The notes beneath the pieces are model-generated. The model had not been told where the DNA came from, ran no database searches, and saw only the letters and a program-made list of their open reading frames with translations. Both the position numbers and the translations under genes were made by a program. From Bacillota bacterium (GTDB lineage Bacteria > Bacillota > Bacilli > Bacillales_A > Planococcaceae), in assembly GCA_023405135.1 (NCBI GenBank), contig JAEXYZ010000054.1:1-18890 (forward strand): a stretch of 18,890 nucleotides of DNA, given 5' to 3'. Below, piece by piece: positions 4,830-11,738 of the stretch; the first letter of the stretch is position 1; each line of letters opens with the position of its first letter.

Positions 4830-7022
4830 ATGGCGAAAAGCGTAGTATTAGCAGAAAAACCTTCAGTAGCACGTGATATTGCGAACGTACTGAAGTGTCA
4901 TATAAAAGGAAATGGATTTTTAGAAGGCGATAAATACATCGTTACTTGGGCTTTAGGTCATCTTGTTACATTAGCGGACCCAGAAAGTTATGATGTGAAA
5001 TATAAGCAATGGAATTTAGAAGACTTACCGATGCTACCAGAGCGATTAAAACTAACAGTGATAAAACAGTCTGGTAAGCAGTTTAATGCAGTTAAATCAC
5101 AACTAATGCGAGGTGACGTGAATGAGATTATTATTGCAACGGATGCTGGGCGTGAAGGAGAACTTGTTGCACGATGGATTATTGCAAAAGCAAAAGTAAA
5201 TAAACCGATTAAGCGCTTATGGATTTCTTCAGTAACAGACAAAGCAATTAAGGATGGCTTTGCAAATTTAAAGCCAGGTAAAAATTATGAAAACCTTTAT
5301 CATGCAGCTGTAGCACGAAGCGAAGCTGACTGGTTTTTAGGCTTAAACTCATCTCGTGCTCTTTCTACGAAATATAATGCTCAATTAAATTGCGGTAGAG
5401 TCCAGACACCTACTTTAGCAATGATTGCAGCACGTGAGGATGAGATAAAAAACTTCAAACCACAAACGTACTACGGCATTGAAGCACAGACATCCGTAGT
5501 AAAACTAACATGGCAGGATTCCAATGGCAATTCCCGTAGCTTCAACAAAGAAAAAATTGATGCCATTGTAAAATCACTAGGTAACCAAGATGCAAAAGTA
5601 ATTAACATAGAACGCAAGGCGAAAAAATCGTTCGCACCTGGTCTATACGACTTAACAGAATTGCAGCGTGATGCTAACAAACTGTTTGGTTATAGTGCGA
5701 AGGAGACTTTAAATATCATGCAAAAATTGTACGAATCCCATAAGGTTTTAACGTACCCTCGTACCGATTCTAGATATTTATCTTCCGACATTGTTAGCAC
5801 GCTTCCAGAACGCTTAAAAGCTTGTTGCATAGGAGAATATCGTTCCCTAGTTAATAAGATTTTAACAAAGCCGATTAAGGCATCCAAATCATTTATAGAT
5901 GATAACAAAGTATCAGATCATCATGCGATTATTCCAACAGAAGAATATGTGAATTTCTCCGCCTTCTCTGATAAAGAACGAAAAATTTATGATTTAGTAG
6001 TGAAACGATTCTTAGCTGTGCTATTCCCAGCACACGAATATGAGCAGCTAACTGTACAAGCACAGATTGGTAATGAGAAGTTCATTGCTAAAGGTAAAAC
6101 TGTGATTTCAGCTGGTTGGAAGGAAGTCTATTCAAATCGTTATGATGAGGAGGAGCAAACAGACGATGTGAAAGAACAATTGCTACCTCGTTTAGAACAA
6201 GGACAAATATTAAAAACTAATCTTATTGTTCAAACATCAGGTCAAACAAAACCACCTGCACACTTCACAGAGGCGACTTTACTGTCTGCAATGGAAAACC
6301 CTACGAAATATATGGAAACAAGCGATAAAAAGCTTGCGGACACTTTAAAATCAACAGGTGGACTTGGTACTGTTGCCACACGTGCAGATATAATCGATAA
6401 GCTATTCAATTCCTTCATGATTGAAAAACGTGGTGGGAAAGATATCTTCATTACATCAAAAGGTCGTCAGCTGCTTGATCTAGCACCAGAAGAGCTGCGT
6501 TCTCCAGCAACTACTGCAGAGTGGGAACAAAAACTCGAGCTCATTGCGAAAGGTAAACTGAAAAAAGAAGTCTTTATCAACGAAATGAAGCAACATACGA
6601 AAGACATCGTTGCTGAAATTAAAGCGAGTAATAAGAAGTATAAGCATGACAATATCTCAACAAAGTCTTGTCCTGATTGCGGCAAACCAATGTTAGAAGT
6701 GAATGGCAAAAAAGGCAAAATGCTTGTGTGCCAAGATCGAGAATGTGGTCATCGTAAAAACGTATCACGCGTGACTAATGCACGCTGTCCTCAATGTAAG
6801 AAAAAGCTAGAGCTACGTGGCGAAGGTGATGGTCAAATCTTCGTTTGTAAATGTGGATATCGCGAGAAGCTATCTGCTTTTGAAGCACGCCGTAAAAAAG
6901 AAGGTGGCGGTAAAGTAGATAAACGTAGTGTACAGAAGTATATGAAACAGCAAGAGAAAGAAGCTGAACCGATTAATAATGTGTTTGCAGATTTACTAAA
7001 AGGCATTAAATTTGATGATTAA
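4830..7022 (+). CDS. topB: DNA topoisomerase III (type IA)
   Basis: The protein has about 730 residues, the usual size of Bacillus TopB. It opens with MAKSVVLAEKPSVARDI, the TOPRIM glutamate block, and continues with IIIATDAGREGE (TOPRIM DxD-type acidic cluster), the linker LGLNSSRALS, and the active-site block VLTYPRTDSRYLS with catalytic Tyr309. The C-terminus has two zinc-ribbon-like modules, CPDCGKPM...CQDRECGH and CPQCKKKL...CKCG, then a basic tail. It passes one DNA strand through a transient single-strand break and decatenates replication or recombination intermediates. Start choice: GAAAGG sits directly against the ATG at 4821 but 9 nt from the ATG at 4830, and 4830 also gives the family's normal N-terminus. 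It is intact, with a strong terminator behind it. Confidence 0.95.
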   Translation: MAKSVVLAEKPSVARDIANVLKCHIKGNGFLEGDKYIVTWALGHLVTLADPESYDVKYKQWNLEDLPMLPERLKLTVIKQSGKQFNAVKSQLMRGDVNEIIIATDAGREGELVARWIIAKAKVNKPIKRLWISSVTDKAIKDGFANLKPGKNYENLYHAAVARSEADWFLGLNSSRALSTKYNAQLNCGRVQTPTLAMIAAREDEIKNFKPQTYYGIEAQTSVVKLTWQDSNGNSRSFNKEKIDAIVKSLGNQDAKVINIERKAKKSFAPGLYDLTELQRDANKLFGYSAKETLNIMQKLYESHKVLTYPRTDSRYLSSDIVSTLPERLKACCIGEYRSLVNKILTKPIKASKSFIDDNKVSDHHAIIPTEEYVNFSAFSDKERKIYDLVVKRFLAVLFPAHEYEQLTVQAQIGNEKFIAKGKTVISAGWKEVYSNRYDEEEQTDDVKEQLLPRLEQGQILKTNLIVQTSGQTKPPAHFTEATLLSAMENPTKYMETSDKKLADTLKSTGGLGTVATRADIIDKLFNSFMIEKRGGKDIFITSKGRQLLDLAPEELRSPATTAEWEQKLELIAKGKLKKEVFINEMKQHTKDIVAEIKASNKKYKHDNISTKSCPDCGKPMLEVNGKKGKMLVCQDRECGHRKNVSRVTNARCPQCKKKLELRGEGDGQIFVCKCGYREKLSAFEARRKKEGGGKVDKRSVQKYMKQQEKEAEPINNVFADLLKGIKFDD

Positions 7023-7024
7023 AC

Positions 7025-7061
7025 AAGAAGAATCAAAGGAACTAATCCTTTGATTCTTCTT
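7025..7061. terminator. Bidirectional intrinsic terminator of topB and the convergent gene
   Basis: A perfect 16-bp stem (7025-7040 with 7046-7061) closes a 5-nt loop. It begins 3 nt after the topB stop and includes the last codons of the convergent minus-strand gene, whose TAG lies in the loop and the adjoining base. Confidence 0.85.
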
Positions 7062-7842
7062 TGTCATTATACAGTTCTAACTTTGGAGCTATTCTGTCTA
7101 ATCTCACTTTTTCTGATAGGACTAGTAACCATTTCCCATCTTCCTCAATAATGACTGGTAAATCCTTTCCAGGTGGAACTATTACATAAGAGGAATCTAC
7201 TTCTTTCTTTTCAAAACTTAATAAGTTTAAATTTAATACTCCTTTAGAGATTATTTGATACATAGAACTTGTTAAATCTTGAAAAACTAACCGATAGTCA
7301 TCAGGGTACACAAGTCTTAATGCAGATACATTAACTTGTTTATCGTTTTCTTGGATAATAACTTCTTTATTAAAGCCAAATGTAGCTTGATATTTTTTTG
7401 TTTCAAAATCTTTAAAGAAATTTACAGTAACTATGTATTTATATTTAAGGCGCTCTTTGTCATAAAGATGGGCTTTTGCTAAGTTTAAATCATTCGAGAC
7501 AAATGCAAGATTCTCAATCAAACAATTAGCTTCGGCATTATCAAAATGTTCAACTATATAACCATTTTGATGTGCTTCAATTACTTCTTGTTCACCATAC
7601 CATTTAATCATAACTATAACGTGTAACTCTTTTTTACCCGCAAACTTGTTTGATCCCGTGTAAACATATGCCTTCTCTTTATTATTATACTTGTTTAAAT
7701 TCACATACCAGTTAACTGTGTTGAATTCTTTCCAAATATCTTCACGATAATTAGTTATCCCTACTAATTGCCCGTTTTGGAGTTGAAATTCAATTAAATT
7801 TCTATTTCTGTTATGTTTTAAGATAAGTCTGTTTTTTTTCAT
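7042..7842 (-). CDS. Uncharacterised protein with a degenerate HNH-endonuclease-like motif
   Basis: The 266-residue soluble protein has no signal or membrane segment. Residues 72-120 resemble the core of homing-type HNH nucleases: ELHVIVMIKWYG (H74), then IVEHFDNAEANCLIENLAFV (96-115), matching the family pattern LHRLVM ... VDHIDGNKxNNRIENL. The first histidine (H99), N106 and N111 are retained, but the region is less basic than active homing nucleases and no further catalytic His is obvious, so activity is uncertain. The C-terminal half (about 130-266) is lysine- and acid-rich and matches nothing I know. The ribosome site is modest, GGTGG 7 nt before the ATG. It converges on topB, and the IS3 element lies about 200 bp upstream of it. 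It may be an accessory or mobile-element cargo gene. Confidence 0.5.
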   Translation of the reverse strand: MKKNRLILKHNRNRNLIEFQLQNGQLVGITNYREDIWKEFNTVNWYVNLNKYNNKEKAYVYTGSNKFAGKKELHVIVMIKWYGEQEVIEAHQNGYIVEHFDNAEANCLIENLAFVSNDLNLAKAHLYDKERLKYKYIVTVNFFKDFETKKYQATFGFNKEVIIQENDKQVNVSALRLVYPDDYRLVFQDLTSSMYQIISKGVLNLNLLSFEKKEVDSSYVIVPPGKDLPVIIEEDGKWLLVLSEKVRLDRIAPKLELYNDKEESKD

Positions 7843-8046
7843 AAAATACCACCAAACAGTTCCTTTATAATAATACGTTTTTATAAAAAAATTCTCTATT
7901 TATACTATTTTACCTTTTAATCCTCTTCTATTGAAATACTTTGCTTCAATATTCTGGAAGTTACTTACATCCAAATTTTAGATCGCTTCTAGTTAAATTA
8001 ATAATATATAAGGCATTTCATTAAGACTGGATCTACGTCAAGATTT

Positions 8047-8065
8047 TGGACACAAAAAGATTAAG
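8047..8065. repeat. Left terminal inverted repeat of the IS3 element
   Basis: TGGACACAAAAAGATTAAG. It matches the reverse complement of 9395-9413 at 15 of 19 positions, including the first nine. Confidence 0.75.
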
Positions 8066-8073
8066 TTTTTTTG

Positions 8074-8191
8074 TTCGGTGCAACAACCATTCATGGAGTG
8101 TTCCACATCCCAAGTAGCTTGTCAAAGTGAAAAGAGCCTTTGACAAACTACTCGGGACGTGGAGTAGTAAACCCATGGATGTTGCGCCGAA
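8074..8191. repeat. 118-bp imperfect hairpin inside the IS3 element
   Basis: Two 54-nt arms (8074-8127 and 8138-8191) are inverted copies with 41 of 54 positions identical, around a 10-nt loop. The best-paired parts are the outer TTCGG(T/C)GCAACA and the inner GTAG(C/T)TTGTCAAAG. It lies downstream of orfB, inside the left end. A T-run precedes the left arm and an A-run follows the right arm, so the folded form could end transcription leaving the transposase gene. Confidence 0.75.
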
Positions 8192-8220
8192 AAAATGTGA
8201 AGAGTGTATTCCGAGTGCCC

Positions 8221-9036
8221 CTATGCAGCTGCACGGCACATTCTTTCACATTCATCTGGTGTTAAATAACCGATACTTCCGTGGATTCGTTTGCGATTGT
8301 ACCAACCTTCAATGTACTTAAATATCGCAATTCTCGCAGTCTCAAAGCTTTCATATTGTGTTCGGTAGACTTCTTCTTTTTTGAGTGTAGCGTGAAAGGA
8401 TTCGATACAAGCGTTATCGTAAGGGCATCCTTTTCGACTAAATGATGGAATCATCTGGTATTTCTTTAGACGTTCCTGAAAAGCCTCACTTGTATATTGG
8501 GTTCCTAGATCTGTATGTATAATCAGTCCTGGGCTAGGTTTTTGGGCTTGTACGGCATTATCTAATGCATCAAGCACAATATCTGTTGTCATATTGCGTG
8601 AGAATTTATGGCCAACAACCTTTTTTGTATGCAGATCCAACACTGATGCTAGGTAGCACCAACCATGGCGTACTGTATGAATATAGGTGATATCAGCCAC
8701 CCATTTTTCATTCATGTTTGTTGTTGTAAAGTCCTGTTCTAATACGTTTTCTCGTTCCTCGACAGGTTGACTAGATGATGTTGGTTTATACTTCTTAGTA
8801 GTGTTTGAACGGATGCCTTCTTTTTTCATAAGTCGTTGAATTCGTTGAATGCTGCCCGTATAGCCTTCTTTTTTTAATACCTCAAAGATTTTAGGGGCAC
8901 CATATATTTCACCACTTTCTTGATGAATGGTACGAATTCGTTCCAAAAGCTTTTCATTAGCGACATGATAGCTGTTTGGCTTCTTATGAAATGATTGATA
9001 ATACGTACTTTTAGGCATCTTTAAAACACGACACAT
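8221..9036 (-). CDS. IS3-family transposase OrfB (DDE integrase core)
   Basis: This is the catalytic part, 271 residues counted from the ATG at 9036. HTH_21-like region YGAPKIFEVLKKEGYTGS (45-62), then the rve integrase core with D115 (WVADITYIHT), D176 (IHTDLGTQYTS) and E212 (NACIESFHATLKK); the D-to-E gap is the canonical 35 residues. The same frame stays open upstream through IDDEELIDYIASE to the end of orfA, so the working product is probably an OrfAB fusion made by -1 frameshifting rather than initiation at 9036. OrfB alone would lack the DNA-binding N-terminus. No disabling mutation is seen. Confidence 0.9.
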   Translation of the reverse strand: MCRVLKMPKSTYYQSFHKKPNSYHVANEKLLERIRTIHQESGEIYGAPKIFEVLKKEGYTGSIQRIQRLMKKEGIRSNTTKKYKPTSSSQPVEERENVLEQDFTTTNMNEKWVADITYIHTVRHGWCYLASVLDLHTKKVVGHKFSRNMTTDIVLDALDNAVQAQKPSPGLIIHTDLGTQYTSEAFQERLKKYQMIPSFSRKGCPYDNACIESFHATLKKEEVYRTQYESFETARIAIFKYIEGWYNRKRIHGSIGYLTPDECERMCRAAA

Positions 9037-9039
9037 CAG

Positions 9040-9104
9040 TTGTACTGGATGATGTTCGCTTTCACTTGCAATATAGTCGATCAGTTCTTCGTCATCTATT
9101 TTCG
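9040..9104 (-). promoter_or_regulatory. Probable -1 programmed frameshift site and OrfA/OrfB junction
   Basis: On the minus strand orfA ends CGA AAA TAG (9096-9104). Slipping back one base on the four A (9099-9102) gives ACG AAA ATA GAT and continues directly into the orfB frame with IDDEEL. The A4-before-stop arrangement is a weaker slip site than the A6G of many IS3 elements. The role is inferred from the overlap and family behaviour. Confidence 0.55.
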
Positions 9105-9377
9105 TGCGAATATGGTCATAGCCTTTTTTAAGATTTCAAGTTCCTGCTTTAATCGAAGATTTTCCTTTTGGATGGCTTCCACATCTGACACAGTTAACTC
9201 CTGTGTTCCTTCGATGGGAGAATGTTGTTTAATCCATTTATAGATTGTTACTTCTGAAACACCATATTCGCTAGATAGTTGACTGACCGATGTACCTGAG
9301 CGATAAAGCTCAACTACAGTTTGTTTGAATTCTTGATTATATTTTTTTTGACTCATAATACGGACACGACCTTTCAT
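9096..9377 (-). CDS. IS3-family transposase OrfA (helix-turn-helix)
   Basis: The protein has 93 residues from the ATG at 9377, or 86 from the ATG at 9356, whose MSQKKYNQEFKQTVVELY is the usual family start. Residues about 28-57 are a helix-turn-helix (VSQLSSEYGVSEVTIYKWIK) that recognises the IS ends. The C-terminus is a leucine-zipper-like helix (IQKENLRLKQELEILKKAM) for multimerisation. The stop TAG at 9096 lies inside the frameshift overlap with orfB. No good ribosome site fits either start well. It is intact. Confidence 0.88.
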   Translation of the reverse strand: MKGRVRIMSQKKYNQEFKQTVVELYRSGTSVSQLSSEYGVSEVTIYKWIKQHSPIEGTQELTVSDVEAIQKENLRLKQELEILKKAMTIFARK

Positions 9378-9394
9378 TAGTTCAATTTTAATGA

Positions 9395-9413
9395 CTTAAC
9401 CAAGTTGTGTCCA
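9395..9413. repeat. Right terminal inverted repeat of the IS3 element
   Basis: The reverse complement reads TGGACACAACTTGGTTAAG and matches the left end at 15 of 19 positions. It marks the upstream boundary of the element. Confidence 0.75.
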
Positions 9414-9542
9414 TACATCTATACTACATTCAGGGATTATAATTTAAGGGAGTGAGAACAGGAAGGTTATTCCTAGTGAATTTTTATCTCGATAAAATGA
9501 ATGTTTTAATTCTAATTAATAAAGACTCGGAAAGTAAAGGTT

Positions 9543-9578
9543 TGAAATACCAGTTTTCAAATCCTTATTGGTATTTCA
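9543..9578. repeat. Short inverted repeat before the immunity gene
   Basis: TGAAATACCA (9543-9552) pairs perfectly with 9569-9578 around a 16-nt loop. It lies 35 nt before the ATG of the YezG-like gene and has no T-run, so it may affect translation or be an operator. Weakly supported. Confidence 0.3.
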
Positions 9579-9612
9579 GAAAGAAAAACTAATTATTCTG
9601 GAGGTACTTGAA

Positions 9613-10032
9613 ATGGAAACTAAAAAGATGGAACAAACATATCAACAAATTGCGAATACTTTAGTTAATATAGTTCCTGAAGCATGGAATAAAATTTTTT
9701 TATACGCTGAATATAGAGAAGGATATAAAAAAGTATTCTTCTACTATTATCCAGAATCAGGAGTAAAACCAGTGTATAGCCTTGATATAACGGATTTATT
9801 CAATATAAATGAAGATGAGTTTGATGAATTGGAGAATAAGCTTTATCAATGTTTTTCCGAATTATGGGAAGAATTTAAAGAGCAAGAACAAGAACTGTGG
9901 ACTAATTTAACTTTTATTCTAGACAACACAGGAAAAATGAAGATTAATTATGGATATGAAGATATTTCTCAACTCAGTCCAGTAGATAAACAAGAGAAAT
10001 GGGAAGCGGAATACTTAGGGGAAAACATGTAA
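9613..10032 (+). CDS. YezG/DUF600-family immunity protein (antitoxin)
   Basis: The 139-residue acidic cytoplasmic protein resembles the YezG-like immunity family: an N-terminal helix, METKKMEQTYQQIANTL; the IVPEAWNKIFLYAEYREGY block; a beta-hairpin, VFFYYYPESG; a central acidic helix (NEDEFDELENKLYQCFSELW) and a C-terminal W-NLTFILDNTGKMKINYGYED. YezG in B. subtilis neutralises the LXG/YeeF-type nuclease toxin. Start choice: GGAGG (9600-9604) lies 8 nt before the ATG at 9613, whereas the in-frame upstream ATG at 9568 has no ribosome site. No LXG or other toxin gene is visible in the window, and the IS3 element sits 200 bp upstream, so it is an orphan immunity gene. Confidence 0.75.
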   Translation: METKKMEQTYQQIANTLVNIVPEAWNKIFLYAEYREGYKKVFFYYYPESGVKPVYSLDITDLFNINEDEFDELENKLYQCFSELWEEFKEQEQELWTNLTFILDNTGKMKINYGYEDISQLSPVDKQEKWEAEYLGENM

Positions 10033-10118
10033 TATCTTGTTTACTAGCTACTTAATGAAAAAAAGAACTGCATCAAGGCGAGTAGTTAAGGGCTGGAAAT
10101 AATAGTGGAGGAATTTAT

Positions 10119-10424
10119 ATGAATAAAAAGTTAGAAGGAATATTGGACATATTAGTTAAACTTAATTCAAGTATTAATATTATAAATAAAGAAGATATAG
10201 ATGAACAATACAAGAACCTTGAGGATTTTAGGATGTTAAATAGAGATTTAGATATTATTTTAAATAATTTTGATTCATTGGATAAGAACGATGGTGATGA
10301 AATAGAGAAAATGTTATTTGAACTTCATAGAATTCTAACGACGTTTGAATGGCACTTCTCAAAAATCAGTGATTTAAACACGGCAATCTTAAAAGTTTAT
10401 AAAGATAAAATCAATAACGTCTAA
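10119..10424 (+). CDS. Small acidic helical protein, unknown function
   Basis: The 101-residue protein is predicted to be almost wholly helical and charged, with no signal peptide or membrane segment. It starts MNKKLEGILDILVKLNSS and ends KVYKDKINNV. I recognise no family. It is a real ORF: GGAGG (10107-10111) sits 7 nt before the ATG, and codon use is as AT-rich as its neighbours. It follows the YezG-like gene by 86 bp on the same strand, so it may be another immunity or accessory gene of the same island; that is only guilt by association. Confidence 0.6.
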   Translation: MNKKLEGILDILVKLNSSINIINKEDIDEQYKNLEDFRMLNRDLDIILNNFDSLDKNDGDEIEKMLFELHRILTTFEWHFSKISDLNTAILKVYKDKINNV

Positions 10425-10449
10425 TCATGAGGAGCCTTAAAAGAATTAA

Positions 10450-10710
10450 ATGATATGTTTATCTAACACAAAAGCACTATTATCGCTCGTAATCAATGAA
10501 GCAATGAATCCGCTACTAGCACTAGGTTTAATTAACGGAACAAATCTGTATCAATTATCAAGCTTTCAATTAAATAATCAATTCCCTCAATACAACTTCG
10601 CCATCAACGGAGCAACAGTGTCGACGAATTTCGTTTCATTCATGGACAACAAGAGAAAGAAATCACAAAGGAGCTATCTTGCTCTGCGCCAACAGAAGTT
10701 GAGGAAGTGA
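10450..10710 (+). pseudogene. Doubtful or decayed ORF
   Basis: An 86-codon frame from the ATG at 10450 starts hydrophobic (ALLSLVINEAMNPLLALGLI) and passes NNQFPQYNFAINGATVSTN. Its end is unusually basic and unlike protein. From about 10615 another frame reads more plausibly (DEFRFIHGQQEKEITKEL, then EVEEVKDEDEGRKWSP), which suggests a frameshift near 10615-10630. The nearest ribosome-like GAGGAG is about 17 nt from the ATG, too far. No family is recognised; it could equally be a chance ORF. Confidence 0.25.
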
Positions 10711-10792
10711 AAGACGAGGATGAAGGTCGGAAATGGAGCCCTCGATCTAGGGAAAGGTGGATTGGACTTCTTTCTTTTACCTTCCTCACACT

Positions 10793-11380
10793 TCACCTAA
10801 CAACAAAAACCTTCACAACTAATGGATAAATCAAATAACCAAGCCCTACCCCTAAAACATTTAGTAGTAAATCATCAATATCAAAACTTCCCCTTTTTGT
10901 AATGAATTGTAGCGATTCGATCACCATTATCGAACATGTGGTAATGAGTAGCAATCCTTTTAGTGAAGGTGACACATTTAAATATCGATAATACAATCCA
11001 AAGGGGATAAATAGTCCAATATTTGCAGCTAGATTATAAAGGGCAATTAAAAAATCGAAATTTCCCGATAAATAATAATAGATCGTATTAAATGGAATCA
11101 CATTAATGGAACCGTAACTTGAGCCATTTGGTCTGAAAAATAATAAAATAACTAATCCAATTGAGTAAAGAACGATCAATCCATGGAGGAACCTTTTTGA
11201 TAAACGAATTTCTTCCTTATTCATCCAGCACACTCCAAATAGAAAAACAAAAGAAATACAAAACCAAACAACCCCAATGACAATCGGATGAAGATATTTC
11301 TTCAATTCAATCCATACGGGCAAAAAGATAAAAAATACAATTTGCGAGTAAAAAAAACTGCGTATAATACTTTTCGTCAT
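10793..11380 (-). CDS. VanZ-like integral membrane protein
   Basis: The protein has about 195 residues with five or so hydrophobic segments. The VanZ-family core is present: INVIPFNTIYYY, then LAANIGLFIPFGLYY and the C-terminal ITKRGSFDIDDLLLNVLGVG, the conserved F-D-x-D-D-x-x-x-N motif. VanZ in enterococci gives low-level teicoplanin resistance, but most chromosomal VanZ-like proteins have no proven function. Start choice: the ATG at 11380 has GGAG and GAGG upstream, while the in-frame ATG at 11431 has no ribosome site and would add 17 residues. It is divergent from the iron-uptake operon and appears monocistronic. Confidence 0.8.
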   Translation of the reverse strand: MTKSIIRSFFYSQIVFFIFLPVWIELKKYLHPIVIGVVWFCISFVFLFGVCWMNKEEIRLSKRFLHGLIVLYSIGLVILLFFRPNGSSYGSINVIPFNTIYYYLSGNFDFLIALYNLAANIGLFIPFGLYYRYLNVSPSLKGLLLITTCSIMVIESLQFITKRGSFDIDDLLLNVLGVGLGYLIYPLVVKVFVVR

Positions 11381-11624
11381 GTGCCTCACACTCCACCATT
11401 TCGTATAAAAAAAATTCAAGCCTATTAACATTTATAACGCTAAAAAATAGATAGGGATGCGTAACACTCTAATCCTGCAACTCTCGTAAATATTATTTAA
11501 AAGCACGTAAATAATTCATACCGCGTAAAATTTACACTTATAAAAAATACGTATCTTGCAGTCAACTAAAAATCCAACCATCTCTTAAATAAAGTTTTGT
11601 ATCGTTTTTATATTTAAAAGATTA
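11381..11624. other. Divergent intergenic region, left part
   Basis: The 358 bp between the VanZ-like gene and the siderophore operon hold the operon promoter and Fur box at their right end. The left 240 bp are AT-rich, and I see no gene, repeat or clear promoter for the VanZ-like gene in them. Confidence 0.5.
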
Positions 11625-11653
11625 TTGACATCTAGTAAAAAATGGTTTAAATT
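11625..11653 (+). promoter_or_regulatory. Sigma-A promoter of the siderophore uptake operon
   Basis: A perfect -35, TTGACA (11625-11630), and a -10, TAAATT (11648-11653, 4 of 6), are spaced 17 bp. Transcription would start at about 11660, inside the Fur box, leaving a leader of about 80 nt before the first gene. Confidence 0.75.
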
Positions 11654-11657
11654 AATC

Positions 11658-11676
11658 GATAATGAGAATCATTATC
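11658..11676. promoter_or_regulatory. Fur box (ferric uptake regulator operator)
   Basis: GATAATGAGAATCATTATC differs from the classic 19-bp Fur box in one central base. It lies within a larger perfect palindrome, 11654-11680 (12-bp arms, 3-bp centre). It begins 4 bp after the -10 and covers the expected start of transcription, so iron-loaded Fur should block this promoter. Confidence 0.92.
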
Positions 11677-11738
11677 GATTGATTGCTTCAAAGCTAACAA
11701 TCGATTGAACAAAAAATTTATAGATAGGTAGGATACAT

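Larger units (their letters stand above)
8047..9413 (-). mobile_element. IS3-family insertion sequence (1,367 bp)
   Basis: The element carries the two overlapping transposase frames of IS3 elements, orfA and orfB, read on the minus strand. It is bounded by imperfect 19-bp terminal inverted repeats starting TGGACACAA (15 of 19 identical). Both reading frames are open to their normal ends, so it may be functional. I see no target-site duplication of 3-5 bp at the flanks (left TT, right TACAT), so it could have lost it by rearrangement. The 174 bp between the left end and orfB is longer than usual and holds a large hairpin. Confidence 0.88.

Noticed and set aside
8033..8321. ORFs on both strands across the left end of the IS
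   Set aside because: Both lie over the long hairpin and the terminal repeat or antisense to orfB. Apparent openness follows from the inverted arms, and no ribosome site was seen.
9040..9243. 67-codon plus-strand ORF
   Set aside because: Antisense to the OrfA/OrfB junction and has no initiation signal.
8047..9413. Target-site duplication around the IS3 element
   Set aside because: Compared the 3-5 bp flanks directly; no shared sequence was found.
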